From: Roseomonas sp. HF4
Lineage (GTDB): Bacteria; Pseudomonadota; Alphaproteobacteria; Acetobacterales; Acetobacteraceae
Direction: 5' to 3'
Assembly: GCF_005222755.1 (NCBI RefSeq)
Contig: NZ_STGD01000003.1
Span: forward strand, 124,001-188,000
Length of the DNA stretch: 64,000 nucleotides
The translations under genes and the position numbers were made by a program. Position 1 is the first letter of the stretch. Each line of letters starts with the position of its first letter. The notes beneath the pieces are model-generated. The model saw only the letters and a program-made list of their open reading frames with translations, searched no databases and was not told where the DNA came from. This document shows, piece by piece, positions 52,842-61,385 of the stretch.

Positions 52842-53267
52842 TCAGCGGAGGCGTTCGAAGATCTCCTCCTCGACCTCGATCTGCGCGCGTTCCAGGGCAC
52901 GGAAGTCGCTCCGCAGCACGAGGCGCCGCACGCGGCCGTCCTCCACCACCGGGACATGGCGGAAGCCACCGTCATGCATCAGGTGCAGCGCGTCGATGGC
53001 GCGGTCGCGCGGGCCGAGGGTCGCGACCTTGGCGGTCATGACCTCGGCGAGCGTGGTGGCGGCCGGATCGCGGCCCTCGGCCACCACGCGGCAGATGGCG
53101 TCGCGGCCGGTGAAGATGCCGAGCAGCCGCCCCTCCGCATCCGTGACCACGATGGCGGAGACCTGTTCGTCCCGCATCCGGGCGCAGGCATCGCGGATGG
53201 TGGTGGCGGGCGGCGCGCACAGCGTCGGGCGGTGCGGCGCGACATCGATCAATGGACGGTCTCGCAT
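52842..53267 (-). CDS. Stand-alone CBS-domain protein (left of the ABC cluster)
   Basis: A 141-residue protein consisting of two CBS motifs: about 8-60 with IVVTDAEGRLLGIFTGRDA, and about 72-125 with GGFRHVPVVEDGRVRRLV. Together they form one Bateman module that binds adenine nucleotides or responds to ionic strength. There is no other domain. It is divergent from the yehZ-type binding-protein gene (186 bp). It is closely similar to the protein encoded at the other end of the same transporter operon. Confidence 0.85.
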   Translation of the reverse strand: MRDRPLIDVAPHRPTLCAPPATTIRDACARMRDEQVSAIVVTDAEGRLLGIFTGRDAICRVVAEGRDPAATTLAEVMTAKVATLGPRDRAIDALHLMHDGGFRHVPVVEDGRVRRLVLRSDFRALERAQIEVEEEIFERLR

Positions 53268-53453
53268 GGGCTTCGCTCCGGCACGGCGGTTCCGAAGGTC
53301 GCGCGGCAGGGGCTGGCCGGCCCTTGCCGCACCATGTGTGAAATATAGACCCCGACACCGCAAGCCGCGGCAGAATTCTCACGATGCGGCCGTGGGGGTC
53401 GCGCGCGGCGTCGCCCGCATGGCAATCTCGGTTCCGGAACAGGGAGACTTGCG

Positions 53454-54386
53454 ATGATGCGGATGCATGCATGGGCGGGGCGCCGCGGCTTCCTCCTCGG
53501 TGCCGCGGCGCTCGCCCCGGCGGCGGCGCTGGCGCAGGCGCGGCCGATCGTGGTGGCGAGCAAGATCGACACCGAGGGCGGGCTGCTCGGCCAGATGATC
53601 GCGCTGCTGCTGGAAGGGGCCGGGATGCGGGTCGAAAACCGCGTGCCACTCGGCCCGACGCGCATCGTGCGTGCCGCGATCCTGGCCGGCGAGATCGACA
53701 TCTACCCCGAATACACGGGCAACGCCGCCTTCTTCCACCAGATGGAGGCCGATCCCGCCTGGCGCGACATGCGCGCGGGCTACGAGAAGGCACGCGACCT
53801 CGACCAGCAGCGTCATGACATCGCCTGGCTGCAGCCAGCGCCGGCCAACAACACCTGGGCGATCGCGGTGCGCGCCGACCTCGCCCGCGCGCACAACCTC
53901 CGCACGCTCGAGAACCTCGCGCCGCACCTGGCCGCCGGGCGGCCGTTCAAGCTCGCGGGCTCGGCGGAATTCGTCGAAAGCCCTGCGGCGCTGCCCGCCT
54001 TCCAGCGCGTCTACGGCTTCACCCTGCCGCCCGACCGCATGCTGGTCCTGCCCGGCGGCGACACCGCGGTGACGATGCGCGCCGCGGCGCAGCAGCTCAA
54101 CGGCGTGAACGCGGCCATGGTCTACGGCACGGATGGCGGCATCGCCGCGCTCGACCTCGTGGTGCTCGAGGACACCCGGGGCGCGCAGCCGGTCTATGCG
54201 CCCGCGCCCGTGGTGCGCGGCGCCGTGCTGCGCGCCAACCCGCGCATCCCCGAGGTGCTGGCGCCGGCCTTCCGCACGCTCGACCTGACCACGTTGCAGC
54301 GCCTCAACGCCCGTATCGCGGTCGAGGGCCAGCCGGCGCGGGCGGTGGCGGAGGCGCATCTGCGCGCCGCGGGGCTGCTCCGCTGA
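53454..54386 (+). CDS. yehZ: ABC transporter substrate-binding protein, YehZ/OsmF type
   Basis: A 310-residue periplasmic binding protein of the OpuAC/OsmX class. The signal GRRGFLLGAAALAPAAALAQ is twin-arginine-like. The mature part has VVASKIDTEGGLLGQMIA, AGEIDIYPEYTGNA near 78, and the WLQPAPANNTWAIAV stretch near 125 typical of glycine betaine or choline binding. Its length matches E. coli YehZ (305). The gene order binding protein, permease, ATPase, permease equals yehZYXW. A good AGGGAGA site precedes the ATG. Confidence 0.88.
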   Translation: MMRMHAWAGRRGFLLGAAALAPAAALAQARPIVVASKIDTEGGLLGQMIALLLEGAGMRVENRVPLGPTRIVRAAILAGEIDIYPEYTGNAAFFHQMEADPAWRDMRAGYEKARDLDQQRHDIAWLQPAPANNTWAIAVRADLARAHNLRTLENLAPHLAAGRPFKLAGSAEFVESPAALPAFQRVYGFTLPPDRMLVLPGGDTAVTMRAAAQQLNGVNAAMVYGTDGGIAALDLVVLEDTRGAQPVYAPAPVVRGAVLRANPRIPEVLAPAFRTLDLTTLQRLNARIAVEGQPARAVAEAHLRAAGLLR

Positions 54387-54445
54387 GGCTGCGCGCCGGG
54401 CCGCTCGAGGCCGCGCTGCTGCTGCTGGCGCTGGCGGCGCCCCTC

Positions 54446-55507
54446 GTGGCGGGGTTCGCCGTGCTGGCGCCGAACCGCATCGTGCCACCGCGCGCGGTGG
54501 CGCTCATGGATGCCGACGCCTTCGCCTGGCTGCTGCCGGCGGCGGCGGCGGCACTCGGCGCGGCCTTCCTGTCCGGCCGCGCCGCGGCGCTCGCCTGCGG
54601 CGCGGCGCTGGCGGGGCTGCTGGCGGGGCTCGGGGCGACGGGCGCGGCGCTGGCCGGCGGCTCCACCGTCGCGCGGCTCGGCCCGGCGGCGGGGGCCTGG
54701 GTGGCGGCGGCGGCGCTGCTGCTGGCGGCGCGGCTGGCCCTCGGCCGCGCGGGGGCGGGCGCGGTGGCGCGGGCGCTGGCGGCGGCGGGGTTCGCGGCCG
54801 CCCTCGCCGCGTTGCTGGCCGCGGGGCTGCTCGACCACGTCTCCCTGGTGCGGGAGGCGGTGGCGCGGGGGCCGGAGGTGCGCGCCGCGCTCGCCGCGCA
54901 TCTCGGCCTCTCGGCCGCGGCGCTGCTGCCGGCACTGGCGATCGGCGCGGCGCTCGGCGCGGCGGCCTTCGCGCGGCCGGGCGCCGCGCCCGCCATCATC
55001 GGCGGGCTGGCGGCGCTGCAGGTCATCCCGGCCATTGCGCTGTTCGCCCTGCTGATCGAGCCCTTCGCCGCGCTGTCCCGCGCCGTGCCCTTGCTGCGGG
55101 AGGTCGGGCTGCGGGGCATCGGCGCGGCGCCGGCGGTGTTCGGCGTGTTCCTCTACCTGCTGCTGCCGGTGGCGGCGGCGACGCGCGCGGCGCTCGGCGC
55201 GGCGCCGGCGGCGGCGGTGGACGCGGCGCGCGGCATGGGCTTCACGCCGGCGCAGGCGCTGCTCCGCGTTCGGTTGCCGCTCGGCGCCCCCGTGTTTCTC
55301 GGCGGGGTACGCACGGCCTCGGTGCAGGCGGTCGGGCTGGTGACGCTGGGCGCGCTGGTGGGCGCGGGTGGGTTCGGGGTGCTGATGTTCCAGGGGCTCG
55401 GGCAATTCGCGCCGGACCTCATCCTGCTCGGCGCCCTGCCGGTCGCGGCGCTGGCGCTGGTGCTGGACGCGGCGCTGCGCGCGGCCGAGGAAGGCCTGGC
55501 GCGATGA
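54446..55507 (+). CDS. yehY: ABC transporter permease, YehY type (N-terminal extent uncertain)
   Basis: A permease of at least 353 residues, with long alanine-rich membrane segments and the EAA-loop region AARGMGFTPAQALLRVRLP near 260. E. coli YehY has 385 residues. The GTG at 54446 truncates an in-frame hydrophobic segment that begins 21 codons earlier, LEAALLLLALAAPLVAGFAV. No ATG, GTG or TTG precedes it. An in-frame CTG at 54383 would overlap the yehZ stop by 4 bp (CTGA). I use 54446 but consider the upstream start likely. The 3' end overlaps yehX by 4 bp. Confidence 0.75.
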   Translation: MAGFAVLAPNRIVPPRAVALMDADAFAWLLPAAAAALGAAFLSGRAAALACGAALAGLLAGLGATGAALAGGSTVARLGPAAGAWVAAAALLLAARLALGRAGAGAVARALAAAGFAAALAALLAAGLLDHVSLVREAVARGPEVRAALAAHLGLSAAALLPALAIGAALGAAAFARPGAAPAIIGGLAALQVIPAIALFALLIEPFAALSRAVPLLREVGLRGIGAAPAVFGVFLYLLLPVAAATRAALGAAPAAAVDAARGMGFTPAQALLRVRLPLGAPVFLGGVRTASVQAVGLVTLGALVGAGGFGVLMFQGLGQFAPDLILLGALPVAALALVLDAALRAAEEGLAR

Positions 55508-56436
55508 TCCGCTTCGAGGGCGTGGAAAAATCCTTCGGCGCCGCGCGCGCGCTGGACGGGCTCGACCTGGTGGTGCCGGAGGGTGCCTTCGCCGTGCTGC
55601 TCGGCGGCTCGGGCGCCGGCAAGTCGACCGCGCTCCGCCTCGTGAACCGGCTGATCGAGCCCGATGCCGGGCGCGTGCTGCTGCGCGGGAGGGACGTGGC
55701 GGCGGAAGCGGCGCCCGCACTCCGCCGCCGCATCGGCTACGTCATCCAGGGCATCGGCCTGTTCCCGCATTGGAGCGTCGCGCGCAACATCGGCGCGGTG
55801 CCGCGGCTGCTGGGCTGGGACGACCGTCGCATCGCCGCGCGGGTCGAGGAGCTGCTCGCGCTGCTTCGCCTCGACCCCGCCGAGTACCGCGACCGCATGC
55901 CGGCCGAGCTCTCGGGCGGCCAGGCGCAGCGCGTCGGCGTGGCGCGCGCGCTGGCGGCCGACCCCGACATCCTGCTGATGGACGAGCCCTTCGGCGCGCT
56001 GGATGCCGTGACGCGCCAGGCGCTGCAGGCCGAGCTGCGCCACCTGCACGCGGCGACCGGCAAGACCATCCTGATGGTCTCGCACGACGTTGAGGAGGCG
56101 CTGGCGCTCGCCACCCGCATCGCGGTCATGGCGGAAGGGCGCCTGCTGCAGGAAGGCTCGCCGCGCGAGCTGCTCGACAGCCCGGCCGACCCGCGCGTGC
56201 GCGACCTGATGGATGGTGGCGCGCTCGGCATGCGGCGGCTGTCGCTGGTGCCGGCGGCGTCTCTGGCGCGCCCGGACGGCGCGGCGCCGGAAGGGCTGCC
56301 CCGGATCCCTGCCGGCGCGACGGCGCGCGACGCGCTCGAGGCGATGCTCGCCGCGCGCGCCGACGCCGCGCTGCTGGAGGACGCGACCGGCGTGCCGGCG
56401 GGCGTCGTCGCGCTGGCGGACCTGCTCCGCGCATGA
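55504..56436 (+). CDS. yehX: ABC transporter ATP-binding protein, YehX/OpuA type
   Basis: A 310-residue ATPase, matching YehX (308). Walker A is GGSGAGKST near 35, the Q-loop VIQGIGLFPHW near 80, the signature LSGGQAQR near 137, Walker B ILLMDEPFGALD near 157 and the H-loop SHD near 190. The region after 245 is a degenerate remnant of the CBS pair found in OpuA. It energises uptake of osmoprotectants such as glycine betaine. The ATGA junctions on both sides point to coupled translation. Confidence 0.93.
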   Translation: MIRFEGVEKSFGAARALDGLDLVVPEGAFAVLLGGSGAGKSTALRLVNRLIEPDAGRVLLRGRDVAAEAAPALRRRIGYVIQGIGLFPHWSVARNIGAVPRLLGWDDRRIAARVEELLALLRLDPAEYRDRMPAELSGGQAQRVGVARALAADPDILLMDEPFGALDAVTRQALQAELRHLHAATGKTILMVSHDVEEALALATRIAVMAEGRLLQEGSPRELLDSPADPRVRDLMDGGALGMRRLSLVPAASLARPDGAAPEGLPRIPAGATARDALEAMLAARADAALLEDATGVPAGVVALADLLRA

Positions 56437-57155
56437 GGGCGGGGGCGGTGGTGCCGCTGGCGCTGTTCGCCGCCGCGCTCCTGCTGCTGCCCGCGGCCGG
56501 GCCGGTCTTCGGCGCGCTGTTCCCCGAGGTGGCGGAGCCGCTCTATCGCCGCGAGGCCTTCGCCGCGCTGGCGCTGAACCATGCCGGGCTCGTGCTGTTC
56601 TCCCTGCTGCCGGCGGCGGCGATCGGCATCGGCCTCGGCATCGCGGCGACGCGCCCGGGTGCCGCCGAGACGCGCGCGGTCGCCGATGCGCTGGTCGGCT
56701 TCGCGCAGGCGGTGCCGCCGGTCGCGGTCATCGCCATCGCGGTGCCGGCGGTCGGCTTTGGCGCGGCCCCCGCCCTGCTCGCGCTTGTCTGCTACGCGAC
56801 GCTGCCGGTGCTGCGCGCGACGACCGGCGCGCTCGCGACCGTGGCGCCCGAGGTGCTGGACGCCGCGCGCGGCGCGGGCATGACGCCGCGCCAGGTGCTG
56901 TTCCAGGTGGAATTGCCGCTGGCGGCGCCGCCCATCCTGGCGGGGCTGCGCGTGGCCGCCGTGCTGGCGGTCGCGACCGCGGCGGTCGGCGCGGTGGCCG
57001 GGGCGTCGTGCCTCGGCACGCCGATCATCGCGGGCCTGGTCAACGGCAACCCGGCCTGGGTCGTGCAGGGGGCGCTGCTCGCGGGGCTGATGGCCTTCGC
57101 GGTGGACGGGTTGCTCGGCCTGCTGGCGCCAGGCGTCAGCGCATCATCTCCATGA
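56433..57155 (+). CDS. yehW: ABC transporter permease, YehW type
   Basis: A 240-residue permease, equal in length to YehW (243). Six hydrophobic segments. The EAA-loop is AARGAGMTPRQVLFQVELP near 148, followed by the typical GASCLGTPIIAGLVNGNPAW end. It forms the transmembrane channel with the preceding permease. Its last 20 bp overlap, in convergent orientation, the 3' end of the CBS gene downstream. Confidence 0.88.
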   Translation: MRAGAVVPLALFAAALLLLPAAGPVFGALFPEVAEPLYRREAFAALALNHAGLVLFSLLPAAAIGIGLGIAATRPGAAETRAVADALVGFAQAVPPVAVIAIAVPAVGFGAAPALLALVCYATLPVLRATTGALATVAPEVLDAARGAGMTPRQVLFQVELPLAAPPILAGLRVAAVLAVATAAVGAVAGASCLGTPIIAGLVNGNPAWVVQGALLAGLMAFAVDGLLGLLAPGVSASSP

Positions 57156-57558
57156 AGCCCGTCTCATCATCCAGGCGGGCCTGTTCCTTCGCCCGGAAAT
57201 CGTAGCGGGAGACGATGCCCGCGACGCGCCCGTCCCGCACTATGGGCAGGTGGCGGAAGCCGCAGTCGTTCAGCATGAGCAGCGCGTCCATGGCGGTCGC
57301 CTTGGGGTCGAGCGTCGTCGGGTCCTTCGTCATGACCTCGGCCAGCGGCGTCGCCTTGGCGTCGAGTCCCTCGGCGAGCAGGCGGACCGCGTCCCGGCCC
57401 GTGAAGATGCCGCGAAGGCGCCGGTCCGGATCGGTCACGAGCACGGCGCCGACCTTGCGCTCGTACATGGCGCGGCAGGCGGCGGCGACCGTCGCCTCCG
57501 GGGGCATGGTCAGCGGCGTCTGGTCGCGGACGATCTCGCCGAGCGTGCGCTGGGGCAT
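57136..57558 (-). CDS. Stand-alone CBS-domain protein (right of the ABC cluster)
   Basis: A 140-residue protein with one Bateman module: VGAVLVTDPDRRLRGIFTGRD near 40 and FRHLPIVRDGRVAGIVSR near 100. It is paralogous to the CBS protein at 52842: both share the GIFTGRDA, AEVMT and GFRH pattern and length. It is transcribed against the transporter and overlaps the end of its last gene by 20 bp. GGAGGAAACG precedes the ATG. Confidence 0.88.
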   Translation of the reverse strand: MPQRTLGEIVRDQTPLTMPPEATVAAACRAMYERKVGAVLVTDPDRRLRGIFTGRDAVRLLAEGLDAKATPLAEVMTKDPTTLDPKATAMDALLMLNDCGFRHLPIVRDGRVAGIVSRYDFRAKEQARLDDETGFMEMMR

Positions 57559-57626
57559 GGGCGTTTCCTCCGTCTTGGAAGCGTCACATACCCGCCGCGC
57601 GGCGCGCACATCTTGACGCAGCGCAA

Positions 57627-58487
57627 TCAGCCCGGCCCGGACTCCATCGGCAGGGCCGGGTCGCGGCCCCATTCGTCGAGGCTGCCGTCATAGACCGCGA
57701 GGTCCGCCCACCCCGCGCGCAGCAGGTTGAAGGCGAGGTTCGAGGCCGCGATGCCGCCGCCGCAATAGGCGATGACGCGCTGCCCCGGCGCGATGCCGGC
57801 CTCGGCCGCCAGCGCCGCCACCGCCGCGCCCGGCAGCGTCGCATCGGCCAGCCGCGCCGCCGGCAGGTTGCGGCTGCCGGCGATCCGCCCCGGCCTATGA
57901 TACGTCAGGCCACCCGTCCCGGCGTGCTGTTCGGCAGAGAGCGCGTTCACCACTGCCGTGTCCGGGCGTCCGATCGCGGCCAGCACCTCGTCGCGGCCCG
58001 CGATGGACGCGGCGCGCGGCTTCGGCACGAAGGGCTGCGCCGCCGGCACGGGCGCCGGCGGCGGACCTGTTTCGACCGGCAGCCCGGCCGCCTTCCAGGC
58101 CGCGAAGCCGCCTTCCAGCACCCGCACCGCATCGAAGCCGAGCCAGCGCAGCGTCCAGAAGGTGCGCGCCGCCCAGTTGCCGCCGACGCGGTCGTAGAGC
58201 ACCACGCGGCTCCCTTCGCCCACGCCATGCGCGGCGAAGGCGGCCGCCGCGGCATCCGGCTCCGGCAGGGCGAAGCGGAAGGGCTTCGCCCGGTCCCAGA
58301 GCCAGTCCAGCGCATCGAGATGCACTGACCCAGGGATGCGACCCTTCTCGAACGACGCCCGCGCGCTGTCCTGCAGCATCGTCGTCAGGTCCGGCGACGG
58401 GCGCTGGAAGACGCTGCCGTCCAGGATCACGAGGTCGGCGGCGCCCCGTTCCGCCGCCAGTGCCGCGGGCGCGACGGTCAGGCTCAT
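57627..58487 (-). CDS. sseA: Sulfurtransferase (rhodanese / mercaptopyruvate type)
   Basis: A 286-residue protein with two rhodanese domains, as in 3-mercaptopyruvate sulfurtransferases. The N-terminal domain is inactive (VILDGSVFQRP, ARASFEKGRIPGSVHLD). The C-terminal domain has the catalytic Cys in VIAYCGGGIAASN near 242, with a CGGGIAA loop close to the CGSGVTA of mercaptopyruvate enzymes. It moves sulfane sulfur from mercaptopyruvate to acceptors such as cyanide. The ATGA overlap (58484-58487) couples it to the Bug-type binding-protein gene upstream. Confidence 0.88.
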   Translation of the reverse strand: MSLTVAPAALAAERGAADLVILDGSVFQRPSPDLTTMLQDSARASFEKGRIPGSVHLDALDWLWDRAKPFRFALPEPDAAAAAFAAHGVGEGSRVVLYDRVGGNWAARTFWTLRWLGFDAVRVLEGGFAAWKAAGLPVETGPPPAPVPAAQPFVPKPRAASIAGRDEVLAAIGRPDTAVVNALSAEQHAGTGGLTYHRPGRIAGSRNLPAARLADATLPGAAVAALAAEAGIAPGQRVIAYCGGGIAASNLAFNLLRAGWADLAVYDGSLDEWGRDPALPMESGPG

Positions 58488-59449
58488 TCCGGCTGGAAGT
58501 TCGCGCTGCGCAGCAATTCGGCGTTGCGCGCGACATCGGCCGCGATGAAGCGCTCGACCTCCGCCACGCTCTCGGCCACCGGCTCGAAGCCGAGGCCGGT
58601 CAGGCGCTCGACCACGGCGGGCTCGCGCATCCCTTCGGCCAGCGCGGAATTGTAGCGGGCGACGATCTCGGCAGGCACGCCGCGCGGCGCCCAGATGCCG
58701 TACCAGGAATAGAACTCGAAGCCCGGCAGGCCGGCCTCGGCCATGGTGGGCAGGTCGGGCGCGAGCGGCGTGCGCGCCGCGGTCGCGATGCCGACGCCGC
58801 GCACCTGGCCGCCGCGCACCATGGGCAGCGTCGCGAGTACCGGGTCGAGCATCAGGTGGGCATTGCCGGCCGCGACGTCGGTCAGCGCCGGCGCCGTGCC
58901 GCGGTAGCCCACGATCTCGATGTTGGCACCTGTCACGCGGTTGAACTCGATGGTCGCGAGGTGCCCGGCGGCGCCGAGGGAGGAGGTGGCGAAGGACCAG
59001 CGCGCGGGTTCGGCCTTGGCGGCCGCGACGATCTCGGGGATCGTCCGCTGCGTCTTCTGCGGTGCCATCACCAGCACCAGCGGCCCGCGCGCGGTGCGCG
59101 CCAACGGCACGAACTGCGTCACCGGATCGTAGGGCACCGTGCGCATGACATGGCGCGCCATCACGTGGATCGAGGCCGAGCCAAGGATGGTGTAGCCATC
59201 CGGCCCCGCCTGCAGCACAGCATTGGCGCCGACCGTGCCGTTGGCGCCGGAGCGGTTCTCGACCACCACGGTCGCGCCCAGCTTCTCCTGGATCTTCTGC
59301 GCTGCCAGGCGGGACATGGCGTCGGTCGCGCCGCCGGGCGGGTAGGGCACGACCATGCGGATGGTCCGCGCGGGGAACCCCGCCTGGGCGAAGGCTGGCC
59401 TGGCCAGCGTCAGCGCGCCGGCGCCGGCGATGAGGTCGCGTCGAAGCAT
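58484..59449 (-). CDS. Tripartite tricarboxylate transporter substrate-binding protein (Bug family)
   Basis: A 321-residue periplasmic protein of the Bug/TctC family. The signal is MLRRDLIAGAGALTLARPAFA, twin-arginine-like. The family pattern is VVPYPPGGATDAMSRL near 34 and VVVENRSGANGTVGANAV near 61, then GPDGYTILG near 83. Such proteins bind carboxylates (or other ligands) for a TctAB permease. The permease genes are not nearby, so it is an orphan, as are most Bug proteins in Acetobacteraceae and Burkholderiales. It starts its own small operon with sseA. GGGAGATGG precedes the ATG. Confidence 0.9.
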   Translation of the reverse strand: MLRRDLIAGAGALTLARPAFAQAGFPARTIRMVVPYPPGGATDAMSRLAAQKIQEKLGATVVVENRSGANGTVGANAVLQAGPDGYTILGSASIHVMARHVMRTVPYDPVTQFVPLARTARGPLVLVMAPQKTQRTIPEIVAAAKAEPARWSFATSSLGAAGHLATIEFNRVTGANIEIVGYRGTAPALTDVAAGNAHLMLDPVLATLPMVRGGQVRGVGIATAARTPLAPDLPTMAEAGLPGFEFYSWYGIWAPRGVPAEIVARYNSALAEGMREPAVVERLTGLGFEPVAESVAEVERFIAADVARNAELLRSANFQPE

Positions 59450-59530
59450 CGAACCATCTCCCGTTCCGATCCGGAAAGGATGCACCGCCGGCCTGCTGCG
59501 TCCAGCCCTTCCGCATGCGACGCTCGGGCG

Positions 59531-60151
59531 ATGGAACCGGTCGACCTCGCCCTCTGCCTTGCCGTCGATGCCTCCTCCTCGGTCGACTTCGACGAATTCG
59601 GGCTGATGCTGGGCGGCTATGCGGCGGCCTTCCGGGATGCCGGGATCGGCGCGGCGCTGGCCGCCGGGCCGCGTGGCGCGACGGCGGCGGCGATGCTGCT
59701 GTGGTCGGGCGTGCGGGCGCAGGCGGTCGTGGTGCCCTGGGCACGGCTCGACGGGCCTGGCGCCGCCGCCGTCTTCGCGGACCGGGTCGAGAACGCGCCA
59801 CGCCTCGTGCCGGCCGGCGCAACGGCGCTGGGTGAGGGTATGGCGGCCGCGCTCGCGTTGCTCGCCACCTGCCCGGCGGATGCGACGCGCCTCGTGATGG
59901 ACGTCTCGGGCGACGGCCGGCACAACCAGGGGCGCCCGCCCGCACCGGTGCGCGACATCGGCGTCGCCGCCGGCATCACGATCAACGCGCTGGCCGTGCT
60001 GAACGAGGAACCCGACCTGATGGAGCATTATCGCGCGGAGGTGATCGGCGGCCCCGGCGCCTTCGTCATGCCCACGCCCGACTACGGCGCCTTCGCGGAC
60101 GCCATCCGGGAAAAGCTGGCGCGCGAGATCGCGGGGCTTCTCATCGCCTGA
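59531..60151 (+). CDS. DUF1194 von Willebrand A-like protein
   Basis: A 206-residue protein of the DUF1194 family with a complete MIDAS metal site: DASSS near 14 (DxSxS), a conserved Thr in AGATALGEG near 98 and Asp in DVSGDG near 119. DUF1194 proteins are normally exported, with a signal peptide before EPVDLAL. Here the start ATG lies directly before that segment and no signal is visible in-frame, so the protein may be cytoplasmic, or the real start lies upstream. Role unknown. It is divergent from the Bug gene and followed by phnW after 22 bp. Confidence 0.82.
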   Translation: MEPVDLALCLAVDASSSVDFDEFGLMLGGYAAAFRDAGIGAALAAGPRGATAAAMLLWSGVRAQAVVVPWARLDGPGAAAVFADRVENAPRLVPAGATALGEGMAAALALLATCPADATRLVMDVSGDGRHNQGRPPAPVRDIGVAAGITINALAVLNEEPDLMEHYRAEVIGGPGAFVMPTPDYGAFADAIREKLAREIAGLLIA

Positions 60152-60173
60152 CGGCTCTGGCAGAGGGCGATCC

Positions 60174-61280
60174 ATGCTCCTCCTCATCCCCGGCCCCGTG
60201 CAGACCCGACCGGAGGTCCGCGCCGCCATGGCCCAGGACATCGCCCCCTGGGACCGCGACTTCCAGGCCGTCTATGCCCGCATACGGGAACGGATCGTGG
60301 GTGTGGCCGGCGGCACGCCCGGCGTCCACGCGACCCTGCCGATCCAGGGCGCCGGCCATTTCGTGACCGAGGCGGCGCTCCGCACCTTCGTCCCCCCGGG
60401 CGGCAGGGTGCTGATCCCGATGAACGGCGCCTACGCGACGCGCATGGCGCGCCTGGCGCGGGAGGCCGGGCGGGACGTCGTGACGATCGAGCTGCCCGAC
60501 ACGCGCGGCGCGACGGCCGCCGACATCCTGCCGACGCTGGAGGCCGACCCGTCCATCGGCACGGTTGCGATGGTCTTCAACGAGACCGGCAGTGGCATCG
60601 TCAACGACGCCCCGGGCATCGGCGCCGCGGTGCGCGCGCTCGGGCGGCGGATGATCCTCGACGCCGTCTCGGCCTTCGGCGTGCTGCCCTTCCGGATGGA
60701 CGCGCACCCCGAATGCGACGCGCTGGTCTTCACCTCCGGCAAGTGCCTGGAAGGCATGCCGGGGATCGGCTTCGCGGTGGCGCGGATCGACCGGGCCGAG
60801 GCCTGCGCCGGGAATGCCGGGTCCTGGTCGCTCGACCTTACCGACGTGCTGGCCCATGCGCGGCGGTCGGGCTGGGGCTCGATCCGCTTCACGCCGCCGG
60901 TGCAGGCGATCGCGGCCTTCGACGTCGCGCTCGACCTCTATGACGCGGAAGGCGGGCAGGCGGCGCGGCTCGCGCGCTACCGGGCCAATGCCGATGCGCT
61001 GTACGACGGCTGCGCGGCGCTCGGGCTGCGTCCCTACCTGGAGCGGCAGCACCAGGGGCCGGTGATCGTGACGATCCACCAGCCGGCCGATCCGCGCTTC
61101 GACCTGATGGCCTTCGTCGAGGCGCTGAAGCGCCGCGGCGTGCTGATCAGCAATTTCTGGAACACCACCGCGCCCACCATGCGGATCGGCGCGATCGGCG
61201 CGCTGACGCCCGACGACATGCGCCATGCCGTCGGCGCGATCGGCGAGACGCTGGCCGAACTGCTGCCCCGCGCCGCCTGA
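60174..61280 (+). CDS. phnW: 2-aminoethylphosphonate-pyruvate transaminase-like
   Basis: A 368-residue class V PLP aminotransferase. The PLP-Lys region FTSGKCLEGMPGIGFAVAR near 185 matches PhnW, as do LLLIPGPVQTRPEVR near 3, MNGAYATRMARL near 82 and the IGAIGALTPDDM end. PhnW converts 2-aminoethylphosphonate and pyruvate to phosphonoacetaldehyde and alanine, the first step of phosphonate use. PhnX or PhnA are not nearby, so another class V transaminase substrate (e.g. serine or alanine with glyoxylate) cannot be excluded. Single gene or coupled to the DUF1194 gene. Confidence 0.82.
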   Translation: MLLLIPGPVQTRPEVRAAMAQDIAPWDRDFQAVYARIRERIVGVAGGTPGVHATLPIQGAGHFVTEAALRTFVPPGGRVLIPMNGAYATRMARLAREAGRDVVTIELPDTRGATAADILPTLEADPSIGTVAMVFNETGSGIVNDAPGIGAAVRALGRRMILDAVSAFGVLPFRMDAHPECDALVFTSGKCLEGMPGIGFAVARIDRAEACAGNAGSWSLDLTDVLAHARRSGWGSIRFTPPVQAIAAFDVALDLYDAEGGQAARLARYRANADALYDGCAALGLRPYLERQHQGPVIVTIHQPADPRFDLMAFVEALKRRGVLISNFWNTTAPTMRIGAIGALTPDDMRHAVGAIGETLAELLPRAA

Positions 61281-61385
61281 ACCCCGCCGCCCATGGCGCG
61301 ACGAGGCCCACCGGGAGGCAGGCCTCGCGTGACGCCGGGGGGTGGAGGGGGCGTCGGAGGAGGAGGCGCCGCCCCTTCGGCGCCA

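Noticed and set aside
53340..53375. TATAGA near 53348 as a yehZ promoter
   Set aside because: The nearest TTGCCG is only 14 bases away, too short for a normal spacer, so I do not call it.
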